A stretch of 64,000 nucleotides of DNA from Citrus sinensis (lineage: Eukaryota > Streptophyta > Magnoliopsida > Sapindales > Rutaceae), in assembly GCF_022201045.2 (NCBI RefSeq), contig NC_068559.1, positions 29,147,501-29,211,500 of the forward strand, given 5' to 3'. The notes below the pieces were generated by a model. It did not search any database and had not been told where the DNA came from. It saw only the letters and a program-made list of their open reading frames with translations. The translations under genes were made by a program, and so were the position numbers. Below, in pieces: positions 1-10,649 of the stretch. Numbering within the stretch: the stretch's first letter is position 1; each line of letters starts with the position of its first letter.

Positions 1-104
1 GAGCAAACATCCTCCGAGCTGTTGCAGGTGCCGGTGTGCTTGCTGGTTATGACAAATTGCAGTTAATTGTCTTTGGGAAGAAATATGGCTCTGGCGGTGC
101 CTAA
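1..104 (+). CDS. Mitochondrial ADP/ATP carrier, C-terminal end only
   Basis: The window opens inside the last exon. The first two bases finish a codon, and the frame then reads 33 residues to TAA at 102-104, including [20 protein letters not shown] and ending in GSGGA. This tail is typical of plant mitochondrial ADP,ATP carriers (AAC family), which swap cytosolic ADP for matrix ATP across the inner membrane. Only the last transmembrane helix and the matrix-facing tail are visible; the rest lies upstream of the window. The family call rests on recall of the conserved C-terminus. Which paralogue it is cannot be decided from this piece. Confidence 0.88.
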   Translation, partial: ANILRAVAGAGVLAGYDKLQLIVFGKKYGSGGA

Positions 105-3100
105 GGCATATTCCCTTTGGTTTTTTTAGCTTTAGATATTGATGAAAATCTGATACTCAGAGAATTTTTCCGGCAGAGGAGTCTTCTTTAATAATTCACT
201 CTTTTGGGGGGAGCAAGAACCCCCTGAACAATTTAGTTTTGGATGGAAATTTTGTTTTGCATAAACCTGATTCACTCGAGTTACACAGCTCGACATGATT
301 TGAGGAAATATTTTCAATGTACTAGTGATTTTTTCTGATCAGTTAAACATCATTTTGCTTTTAAGTTTGTGCCTCCGCTTGCAGGATCCCAGCTCTCATT
401 TGTTATTAGTTTGCTTGAAATTTGGTCATGCCAAATTTGTTCCAACTTGTGTTATCGAAAAAACTTATCGTCAGTTTTTACTCGATAAGAGGAATGTTTC
501 GAGAACCGTTGATCGATGTCCAGATACTTTTATCTTCGGAAGATAGATTTTGTCAGACTTTTCATGTCTTAAAAGATAGTTCTTGATTTTGTAGAATTTT
601 CAAAACTATTTAATGAATTTTCTGTTCTGAGCCAGTTGATTCACAATGACATGTTGCTCTACAATCTGAGAAACACGAACCCGTTGAATAATCTCATGTT
701 TTCAAATTTTTACTGCCAGTTAATATACTATTTTCTGTTTCTTTCCGCAAGTTAAAGAGAAACGAGTTGAGAACTAAACTAATATGGACTTGAGAATTTG
801 CAAAGTGGTAAAGCCAATCTCCATCGTTAAAGCATGATGATTTGATGGGCTCATTAGGCTTGGCAACTGAGTGGGCCCAAATTGCACTGCCAAATATTTT
901 TTGGTTGGTTTTGATTCACCGTGTCTCTTTTACTTTTTGGGGTTGGACCTGTGCAAAAATTGAAAGCAACGATAGGGAATTTTGTACCTTTAGCGGTGTA
1001 TGGGCCCATAATAGATGCTGGAATAAGAAGAATTCAACTCGCATTTTATTCCCATTGTATAAACTAATCTTTGCTTTAATTGGAGTTGACTGAGAATACA
1101 TCACCTTGGAGATTTACTGCTGCTTCTTCGAAGAGTCATCTGTCTCGTGTATCCTATTCCTATGCCCATTACCATTCTTTTGCCTATTTTTGACTAGCTT
1201 TTGATGTTCCATTGATTTATTCTTGTGTCCAGAAAAGGAAAAAGAAACATTACAGTCCTAAACAAATACATACACTGATAGACAGCTCTTTCTCAGTGCT
1301 TGCAAATCCAATTTCCATGTGTATGTGTGAGAAAAGTAACTGCTTAAAAAAAATTATCAATTCCTTGCGTGCAGCCAAGGCTTCCTTGGTCCCATAAATC
1401 TCATAACATTAGAATCTAACTCTAATTAATTTTTGTTCATGGGTATTCTTTTAATGAATTTTTTGTGGACCCTAATCTTGCATTGTTACTGTAGTTCATG
1501 AAGATACATCTTCAACTTTATTGCAAAAAAATAATTTAAACAAAATACAGTTTTCTCATGGAATGCCAAATCAAAAGCTTGTTCGGCCAGCCATATTTGG
1601 TTTTCTAATTCTTTAACTTTTATATATATATATATATATAGTTTAATGCATAAGCCATTTTTGCATAGAGAAATATATGTTATTTTCCTTGGGATTCTCT
1701 AAGAGATAAAAGTATAAAACTCACTGCTTTTTTTTTTTTTTTAATTTCTAGTTATTGCATTCTCTAAGAGATAAAATATACGTTTTCTGCTCACCTCAAT
1801 TGTTGAAAAGTGAAAATGACAACTTGCCAAATGCCAAGCCCCGTGACCTAATAATCTTGAAACCCTTAATGATTTCAGCTGGTTTGGTGATCCGTTTTCA
1901 ACCATATGCAATTACTATATAAAAACAAAGAAATGGATTTTGAACTGTACCAATTTCCCATATCATTAGTCGTGCCAATAATACAATGGTTTCCTTTTCT
2001 TTTCTTTTCTTTTCTTTTCTTTTATGAGGTATGACTTATGAGAAAAGAAGAAAATGAGAATGGCTGCACTATTCCACTTTTCGTTGAAAAAAATCTGAAG
2101 GTTTTAAAATCTCTCAAATTTTCATTACCATTTCTTAACTTATGATATACATATGTTATGCATAATATCATAACATTTAGAGTATAAAAAATGAAACTTT
2201 AGGGTGTAACAAACAAAACATTGATGTGAACCATATATGAATTGGGTTCCTTTTACGTATTTTTGGCGAGACAGCTAGTGTTTACTGATAATTCCAATTT
2301 CCCATTACTCCATAAAGTATGTTGGGTTTGTTAATTTTTCCTCTTCGGGAAAAATGCGTCCGTAAAGAAAGAAAGAAAAACAAAATGGGAAAAAAAAAAA
2401 AAGAAGGACAAACATTATTAATTATTAACAATCCAAAGTCCTTAAAACATACCAGAAACTTTAATCTGATTTAATTGCATCAGCCATCAGTTGGGGCCAA
2501 CCATTATTTTCGTTCCCACCAAATTTTACTTAACATTAACCAATTAAATACAAAAGCAGGCAGAGTTTATTAAAAGTGATAGCTTCAACTGTTTAAACAA
2601 AAAAATAAAAAAGCAAAGAAAATATTTAAACGGTATCCTGTTTGTTTACAACTACAAAGCTGCCGCTGCAGTATGGGGACCAAACTGGTTTATTTGTGAT
2701 GATTTTAGGTGAGCAGTTTGTAAGCTTCTGAAGGGTGTACGTATCCTTGATCTTGGTCAATGCATGCTGCCAGAGAATAGATTTCACCTTCACAAGCTGT
2801 GGAAATGGCTTTATCTTTCTTTCTGGATTACTATTTCTTTTTCTTTTTCTTTTTCTTTTTCTCCCAAGAAATCATAATAAATAGCTGTATTAGCTTTGTT
2901 TAATTTTCCAAAACATAATCATTTTTTTTTTCTCTGCTCGTTGTGTTATGTCAAACTTTGAACATTTCTACGATGAGAGTGTACTAACCCAGACCCAGTG
3001 ATCAAACTATTTACTCTTGTTATGACAGAGCTTTTCAGATGTAATTAATATTTTAATACACTATTTTTTTTTTACTATCTTTTACGTGTATTTACATGAA

Positions 3101-3299
3101 ATTTAATATTAGAAAAAGAAGAAGAAGAAGAAGACACGTGTGAGAAGGGGGTAAAAAAAATAAAAACATAACGTGCCGGAAAATTGGAAAACTACAGCAG
3201 CAGCGTCAAAAGCGACGCGAGGAAGAGCCAGAACAGAAAATCAAAAAGAGGCAAGTGGATTTAATGAGAGAAAGAGAGTAAGTGAAAAACAAAAACAGA
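105..3299. other. Intergenic region with simple repeats
   Basis: After the carrier stop codon there is presumably a 3' UTR, but no clear polyadenylation signal can be fixed. No coding exon is supported here; short reading frames around 325-546 and 842-1093 have no recognisable content or splice context. Simple repeats are an AT run near 1624-1640, a CTTTT pentamer run at about 1994-2024, a CTTTTT hexamer run at about 2833-2861 and a GAA run near 3115-3134. The last few hundred bases probably hold the promoter of the ubiquitin ligase gene. Confidence 0.6.
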
Positions 3300-3339
3300 A
3301 CACACGACGCTACACTTCCTCCTTCACTTTCACTTTGAT

Positions 3340-3388
<49 letters not shown>

Positions 3389-4551
3389 ACACACAACGCC
3401 AACGCAAGCAAGCTCTTCTTCTTGTTCATTGTCGGTTCTCTCTCTCTCTCGTCTCCCTCTGCTCTTTCCTCTTCTTATAAGTTATTAATTCATGAAACAT
3501 TGTCGAATGCAGTCGGAACCTCTGACCAAAACGGCGCCGTAATTTCTCCTTTTTTACTCTCTCTTTTTTTTTTAATTTAATTTTTTTGGTCTGGTTTTGC
3601 TCTATTTCTTTTTCTGTCGTCGGTTCCTTTAACGAAAAAATAAATAAATTACACATAGTTCTATTCTTCTACACGAATGTAGTCGAAATTTCTGAACAAA
3701 CGGCGCTGTAATTGCTCGTTATTTTTTCTTCTTAAATTTTCTTTGGTTTATTTCGATCTTAGTTTCTCTCGCTCTCCGCTGCTCTAAAATTGTTTACGCA
3801 CGGTGAGTGGCGATATATTGTGAATTTTTTGTTGATTTTTTAACTTGTCCCTTTGAGTCCTTTTCTTAATTAATTGGAGTAACTATTGATGATTTTGTGT
3901 CAATGTTTATGAATGTGATTGCAATTAATGCTCAAAATAGTTCTTTTTCCTTTTTTCGAAAAAACTCCTCTCTTTTTTTTTTTCTCTTTTTTTTCAGTAT
4001 TTGGCTACGGGGAAAACTGAGGAAAATAACTTCTTCTTTTTTTCAAGTCATGATTTTTCAATATGCTTCTGTTTTATTTTTCCTGTGAGTTTCGAGGGGG
4101 AAGGAGCTGTCACTTTGGCTTTAATTTTTCTGTGTTTAGCCTTATGCATTTATTTAAATATGATACATTTTTAGATTAGTTCCTTTTTTTTTTTTTTTAT
4201 GTACTTGCATTTTCTTTTCAGGAAATGATTCAATTAAATATACATATTATGATTTAAAAATTAAGTGGCTTTGGTCTTAATACGGATTGTCCTTTTGCAG
4301 TTGTGTAGCTTGCTTTCTTGATATGGATTTTGTCCTTTTGCAGTTGCGTAGCTTGCTTTGACATTGAATGAGCTCAAAACCCCCTATAGTATAATGTAAG
4401 AAATACGAAACTCTATGAAAATGATTTGCTTTGTCAAAAAAGTTCCTTCTTTTCCCAACATTGTTATATTTCATTTTGTTTGGTGTCATTCATTTTTATG
4501 ATTAGTTTTGCAGCTCGTTTCGTAGTTGGGGGTAGAAATAGTTGGTTCAAA
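3300..4551 (+). promoter_or_regulatory. Probable 5' leader of BIG BROTHER with a UTR intron
   Basis: A good donor (GTGAGT) lies at 3803 and an acceptor (TTTTGCAG) ends at 4513. This suggests a noncoding first exon ending at 3802 and a 5' UTR intron of about 711 bases, with the second leader exon starting at 4514 and running into the ATG at 4552. Inside the proposed first exon a block of about 46 bases occurs twice, at 3504-3549 and 3674-3719. Both copies contain a CGGCGC(C/T)GTAATT core. The transcription start cannot be fixed; the long CT run suggests it is near 3300-3400. Confidence 0.5.
3341..3386 (+). repeat. (CT)23 microsatellite in the leader region of BIG BROTHER
   Basis: Uninterrupted CT dinucleotide run of 46 bases. 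CT-rich stretches near transcription starts are common in plant promoters and 5' leaders. Length is likely to vary between individuals. Confidence 0.9.
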
Positions 4552-7052
4552 ATGAACGGAAACAGTAGTAGACAGATGGAGGTGCATTACATAGATACTG
4601 GCTTTGCTTACACTGTCACGGAAAGTTTTATGGATTTCTTTGAAGGTTTGACTCACGCACCGGTAAACTATGCACAGACAGGACCAATTCATGATCAGGT
4701 ATTCTGATTTTGTGCATAAGCACTGAAAATTTTGCAATTTGTATTACATAAGGTTACCATTAGGTTGTTCATGCTTTTGGCGTTTATTTTGGTGGAAGGT
4801 TGTCAGATCCATGCTGGTCGATTCTTGCACTGATGCTTTTATGACTTCATTTTTTTTTTCTTGAAACTGAGAAGTAAATTCAATGATCTGTATGCGGTTG
4901 TTTGTGAAGCTATTACCAAAAAGTTTGAAAATCATTCATGGTGATTCCTGGAATTGACTAGTGTTGATGGTCATTGATGGTGGTTTTGCTTTCAACTGAA
5001 CTCCAGTGTTCAATTTTTCACAAAGGATTTACTGTGTATATCTTCTAATTGTCAGTGTGGAATTCTTTCTATTTGCATTTTTTTTTTGAAAAACTTTATA
5101 TTTACATTTAATTACATGGTCTATGATATTACTTCTACTCAAAATATCTATGTTCTTTCCTCAGGAAAATGTGTACTGGTCAATGAATATGCATCCATAC
5201 AAGTTTGGATTTTCAGGTCCGGAGAGTAATTACTATTATGGGTCATATGAGGTAAATGATCATTTGCCGAGAATAGAAGCAAGCAGGAGGACTTGGGAGT
5301 ATGCTTCAACAATGAACAATGTAGAGCCCTCAACAACAGATGTGCAATCCGAAGGAGAAGCAGTCATGGGTGTGCACACTGCCCCTGAAGAATGTTAGTA
5401 AAAAAAAAAAAAAAAAATTAAACATTCGAGTATAATAGCCAGTAAAAGCTGTTGAGGATATTTCATATCTGCCTGCTGAAAGCAGTGTTTTATCATTTTG
5501 GTTTCTGAGGACTTTTTCTTTTTTTTTGGGGGGGTGGGGGGGGGGGGGGCACTATTATTCAATTCTTGTCAATTTTTACTCCTTCAAGATCTCATGACTT
5601 AATTGCTGTTTTAGTCTTTTGATAATTTTCTTTTGCAGGTAGTCCACATCATCAGAGTAGCAACAGTTCTCAGGTATGAAACATGCTTGCTGATGTACAC
5701 CATGTTGGTGTTGGCTTATAATTGAGCTACAAAAACCTAAGTTCCAGATGCTAATATCAGTATAAACAGACAAGAAACCAGTACTGCAAATGTTTCATTC
5801 ATGAGTTTATACAGAAAATTGATCATAATTTTATCTACTTGTATCAGGTTGTTTGGCAAGATAACGTTGATCCTGATAACATGACCTATGAGGTTTGCTT
5901 TTGGTTCCCCACCCCCTTGCTTATGATGCATCACATTTCATCTCTTAGTGAACAGGACATTTTGTCATTCTTCATCTGGAAAGCTTCATGAAACTATTAC
6001 TGTTCTCCCTGTCCTAGCATTTGTGGAGGAGCATATGATATGATATCTATCTGTGCTACTTTATTGTTATATGCTATCTCCCAGAAATAGAGCTGATATT
6101 TACCGTTGTTTAGGACCACCAGTTTGGTTTCAAGTTGAATAAAATTGTTAATGGATAAAAGTTGGAAAGAAACTATTTAATGGGCCAGTGATGTTCAATC
6201 AGAGATGCATGTTTCCCTTTAAGTTGGGTTGTCTTTCGATGTTGGAATTTTTCATGAATCTTGCAGCCTGCACATGATCATATTGATTTGTCACCTTTTT
6301 TCCGTTTGCAGGAATTACTTGACTTGGGCGAGACAGTTGGAACTCAAAGCCGAGGTCTTTCACAGGAGCAAATTAATTTGCTTCCGACTTCAAAATACAA
6401 GTTTGGAAACCTATTCTTAAGGAAAAGATCTGGGGAGAGGTAGCATTCTTGCTTATGAAAATGTTACTGAAAAATGCCATTCTCAATTACATCTAAAATC
6501 CAGTATTTATGACTTGGCTCCCGTTATTATACTTTTTCATCATGCTACAATCTCAATTGCCACCATCTTTTACTTCCGTCTTTAAATGAATGTATATTTA
6601 TTTGATTCAAATGTTTCTGCAGAACCATTGTCGTACTTGATATTTGACTGAATGGCTCGTTCACGCTTGACATTGTGGATTCACCTCATTGTCCCTGTCA
6701 CATTTTATTATCTTAACCATAAACCTAGAACATAATTGCATGAAACAGCCGGTATTGCTTGTTTATTTTTCTAGATATGTCTTTGATGGACATGGTGTTA
6801 TTCTTCAAAATAGGTGTGTGATTTGCCAAATGAAGTACAAAAGGGGAGACCGACAAATGAAGTTGCCATGCAGGCATGTTTATCACTCTGAATGCATCAC
6901 CAAATGGCTTGGCATTAACAAGGTTACTGGTTTAGCTTTGAAACACAATTACATTCTTTGATGCCTTCATCAGGTGACTAATCTTAAACATTCTGTGCCA
7001 GATATGTCCAATCTGCAACAACGAGGTATTTGGCGACGAATCAAGGCATTAA
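4552..7052 (+). CDS. BB: RING-H2 E3 ubiquitin ligase BIG BROTHER
   Basis: Seven coding exons join in frame: 4552-4698, 5165-5393, 5639-5673, 5848-5892, 6312-6439, 6814-6922 and 7002-7052, giving 247 residues. All introns are GT-AG. The protein closely follows Arabidopsis BIG BROTHER (248 residues as I recall): it starts MNGNSSRQMEVHYIDTGF, has the YKFGFSGPE and DHLPR blocks, then WQDNVDPDNMTYEELLDLGE. A C-terminal RING-H2 domain has C196, C199, C214, H216, H219, C222, C233 and C236. In Arabidopsis BB limits organ size by restricting the duration of cell proliferation through ubiquitination. All eight zinc ligands are present, so it should be active. The ATG was chosen because the conserved MNG start follows a leader-intron acceptor at 4513. 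Upstream in-frame codons from 4426 cross that acceptor and are not supported. Confidence 0.93.
5514..5549 (+). repeat. Poly-T then poly-G tract in a BIG BROTHER intron
   Basis: A run of 14 T is followed by about 22 G, broken by one T at 5535. It lies in the intron between coding exons 2 and 3. Such tracts are hard to sequence and may be mis-sized in the assembly. Confidence 0.8.
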
Positions 7053-7516
7053 TGCATCAATTCAAAACCAGATGTTCTTTTTCCTTTTCACTGTTCCCCT
7101 TTTTATCAATTTGTACACATAGGGCCAGTCAAGGACCATGATCATATCCCGCTCGTACACTGTTCAGTAGAAAAGAAAAAGAAAGCCCCCTCATCTCACT
7201 CCTATAGTAAGAGAATGTGAATTTCAAATCTGATTTTGTGTTTATTAGTGATAGTACAGATGTGAATGCCCCTGTCTATGCAGTCTTTCGAAGTGGCTAT
7301 TATTATATTAAGTTTTTGTTTCACTAAAACTTGATCTTGTTTGGGTACAAGTAAAATATAAGGGTTGAGATGTGCATTATGTTCGGCTCTCATTAAATTC
7401 ATGATTAAAGTCATAACTAACATCAAGCAGAACTGATTAAAGGCATGTTTTAATGGGCCAATGACGAAAATCATTGCGGCCGTCGTTGGCTTACTATTCA
7501 TTAGTATTATTCCATC
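7053..7516 (+). other. 3' UTR of BIG BROTHER and short spacer
   Basis: Follows the stop codon directly. No further exon is supported. The 3' end of the transcript cannot be fixed; the last bases, 7509-7516, are the left target-site copy of the hAT-like element. Confidence 0.55.
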
Positions 7517-8165
7517 TAGGAGTGGCTTTAAGTATAAGCAAAGTATGCGGTTGCCTAGGGCTCGTATATTAAGAAGGTCCCATTGTGGTCATAAGTAGCT
7601 TTTAAGTATAGGCAAATTATACGGTCGTCTAGGGTCCATATATTAAAAATGCTTCATCGTGGTTGCCTAGTCTTGATATGTTAAAAGATTTTTTCTTGTA
7701 GTATTTCCTCAATATGCTCAAATTAATATAGTATAATAAAAAATCATATTTTTAGGCCTCTCTTTAATTGATAATTATCTTGCAATTAAGATTTTAAAAA
7801 ACCGTAATGTCAAAAACTTATAATTAATAGTATTAACTACTAATTCATTATCAGTTTTTCCTCCAAAAAAATTAAATTTTTTATCTAATTAAAAACTTTA
7901 ATTATTTAACATTATAGAATTTCTTATGCTTTTCTCTATAAAGAAAATTATTATATTTATTGATTCACTTTTAAAAGAAAAAAAATTATTGATTACTTTT
8001 CTTTTTTGAATTTTCTTACTATATTATTAATTGTTATTTAATATATAAATAATTAATTAAATTTTGAATTTTTTTATATTTCTTTGAGTGTTGAAACTAC
8101 TAAATATAAGGAGGCCTTATATAAATTTTTTGGCTAAAGGCCTCAATACCCTGGAGCCGGCCCTC
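7517..8165. mobile_element. Non-autonomous hAT-like element, decayed
   Basis: A 649-base AT-rich block is flanked by near-identical 8-bp sequences, ATTCCATC at 7509-7516 and GTTCCATC at 8166-8173 (7 of 8 match), the length expected for hAT insertions. The ends form imperfect terminal inverted repeats: TAGGAGTGGCTTTAAGTA on the left, and GAGGGCCGGCTCCAGGGTA read inward from the right. No transposase coding remains. The left part holds two diverged direct copies of about 70 bases (roughly 7527-7596 and 7598-7665), each with AAGTATA, a TATGCGGTTGCC or TATACGGTCGTC block and a CATATATTA-like end. Family assignment rests on TSD length and end shape, so it is moderately sure. Confidence 0.65.
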
Positions 8166-8173
8166 GTTCCATC

Positions 8174-8624
8174 AGAAAGCCGAATGTGTAATTTTTTTTT
8201 CCCTTTTTTGGAGGGTAAAAAATAAAGAGAGTAGAAATTTCTTCGCTAATCGAGTGACATTGTTAATTACATCATCTTTTGTTAAACAATCAGTAGGTAC
8301 GAGTATTCCCAGATCCATTACAATTAAATTAATAATGCTCACGAAAGAGAGGAGAAAGAGAAAGAGAAAGAGTTAGAAAAAAAAAACTTAACAAATCCTC
8401 CAACGGTTAGAAACTGTACTAACGTTCCCTCATCTCTGCCAGAGGCAATGACCGTTACACCTCTCTCTTCATTGTTCAATACAGCTACCTTAACTTGTGG
8501 GTCTACTGTTTCTTTCTCTAGAGATCCAATCTTTCTCTACCCAGCATTTGCTTCTTGACTTCTGGGTGCTTCGTTCTTTTCTCTGAAACCTTCGTCCGTC
8601 TCTCTCTCTCTCTCTCTCTGTGAA
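8174..8624 (+). promoter_or_regulatory. Upstream region and leader of the 384-residue gene
   Basis: Contains a GAAAGAGAG-rich purine stretch at about 8345-8372 and a CT run at about 8599-8620 that ends just before the ATG. No leader intron acceptor is evident close to the start codon. The TATA box and start site cannot be fixed. Confidence 0.45.
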
Positions 8625-10649
8625 ATGGAACCAGCGAAAATTGACTGGAAAAGAATAGAGTCGGTGTTTGTAGAAGACAGTGTCTATGAGAACATCAACG
8701 CACCCAAATGGGTTGATCTCTTGGCCCCTGATCAAGCTTCTGTCGATGATGTAGCCTGGTTTTGTAGGCCCGGTAACCAGTTTTTTTCTTGCAATTTTCA
8801 TTTCGTGTGTTAAAATTGTTAACATGTTTCATTAAATCAATGTGATGCTTCGTTGTTAATTACAGATTGTAACCATCCCAAGACAGCTGAGGATTTCCTT
8901 AAAACCCCACCAAGTTCCAAGGTTTTAATCTCAAATTCTATACGCCCTTCTTTCCTTCTTTCTTTCTTTCTCTAGTTTCACATAAATCTTGCTGAGCAAA
9001 CTCTTGGACTAAATGATTTTTCTCATTTTATCTTTGGTGTAGTTTCTAAGATCGCTGGAAAGGCTTCCATTTGGAGATAGGAACCTAAGGTACCAATATG
9101 AGACTTTTCTTCTTTTATTTTATCTGTCCAAGTAAATTCAAGATTAAATTGCACATGTAAAAGATTCTCATGCTTTACTAGTTTATTTGCTTGCTTTTTG
9201 CGTTTAGAGATGCAAGATTGAAGAGAAGAGGACAGAGTCAATCTTCATTTTCATCTAATGAAAAACTCAAATTCAGTGACAATAGTGAAAATCAGAATCC
9301 AAATTCAGTAACACCACAGAATCAAGTTGAGCCCATGAAAATGTCCATTAAATCAACCAGCGAAAAGAATAAACTGATGGATGACACTTCACAAAATAAT
9401 GAGTTGTTGCCAAGACTAAAGAGCACACTTTCAGCTAGGAATTTGTTTGTGGGGAAGGATATACTGAATCATATTTCTGACTTTTGCAATGAGTTAAAGA
9501 AATTGGCTACAAGAGCAAGGGAGAGAGAGAACACGGAGATGTTCAATGAGAAGAACAGACAAGTGGGTGAGAAGAAAGAGGTGGTGAATGAGAGACCTTG
9601 TGAGGTTATAGGTGCAGTGGGTGAGAAAGAAAAGGAGAGGAAGCCACTGCTTGAGATGGATAAAGAGAATTCTGGAGGTGCAGTGGGTGAGAAAGAAAAG
9701 GAGAGGAAGCCATTGCTTGAGATGGATAAAGAGAATTCTGGAGGTGTAGACAATGGGGAAAGTGGTAACAAGGACAGGAAGAGAAGGAATAAGTAAGTTC
9801 AATTTCATTCCATCTTTATGTTTAATTGTTATGTTACATGAATATCATGTTTGTGTATAGGTGGTGCTGCTAGTATTTCGAGTTGATTTTATTTCCATAA
9901 ATCAATGGAGTCTTTTGCGCAGCTCAACACTTTTTGTCACATTCTTCAGTTGTTGAAAATGTTTTCTGCATAATGAACAGAAAGACTTTTCATGATCACA
10001 TTCCAAGTAAATCAATACGCATGTTTATTTGCCGCATGCTTGCGTCTGCTATAATACTAGTGACTAAATATTTGTTCACTACATTGTGCAGAAGATTTGA
10101 TGAGGTGGAGAACATCCCAGTCTCTCTGAATTTAGAGAATGTAAAGAAGAAAGGAGATGAGCGCCTGTTGCAAATCCGAACTAATCCTCCCTCTCCTCAA
10201 TGCTTTTCTGTCACTCGTTCAGCCACCAAAACCACCTCTTCAAAGAGTTCCACTTATAGGTCTATGGTATGCAAGCTAAACGCTTCATTCTATTTCACAT
10301 GGGAAGGCTAGAAGTTTAGGAATTTCAAAATGCATCAAAGATTGAATTCTCAAAGTCAAGATTTTTAAATAATGTATTAAACATCTTAAGCTTTGGTGAG
10401 GATATAAGGAAACTAATTCCATGTTTCTGTACTTTGTTTGTTTGATTGATTGATTGATTGATCGATCGCTTACTGTGTTATACTGAGTGATGATTTGGTG
10501 ATCAGGAGAGGAAAATCCTTCAAGAGGTATTCGAGCAGAAAACACCTACCAATAAAGGAACAAGTGTTTCAAATTCAGTTGTCGAAGGAAGAGAAGCAAG
10601 AGCTTTGAATGTATTTTGGTTCTTGAAGCCTTGCACATTATCTGGCTAA
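8625..10649 (+). CDS. Plant-specific protein of unknown function, basic and low-complexity
   Basis: Six exons join in frame with GT-AG introns: 8625-8772, 8866-8921, 9043-9089, 9208-9792, 10092-10266 and 10506-10649, giving 384 residues. The first 70 or so residues look like a conserved, folded module: WKRIESVFVEDSVYENINAP, then PKWVDLLAP, then WFCRPDCNHPKTAEDFL. I recall this module from uncharacterised plant proteins but know no function for it. The middle is hydrophilic, rich in E, K, N and S, and holds a 22-residue in-frame tandem repeat (9611-9742). The end carries SRS- and T/S-rich sequence and the terminal motif NVFWFLKPCTLSG. No signal peptide or membrane segment is visible. The ATG is the first in the exon and opens the conserved module. 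Charged low-complexity sequence suggests a nuclear or scaffold role, which is only inference. Confidence 0.8.
9611..9742 (+). repeat. 66-bp in-frame tandem duplication inside exon 4
   Basis: Two adjacent 66-base units (9611-9676 and 9677-9742) differ at one visible base (CCACTGC against CCATTGC), a silent change. Each encodes 22 residues containing EKERKPLLEMDKENSG. Near-identity points to a recent duplication. Confidence 0.93.

Noticed and set aside
4426-4551. Upstream in-frame extension of BIG BROTHER coding exon 1
   Set aside because: It crosses a good acceptor ending at 4513, and the conserved protein start is MNG at 4552.
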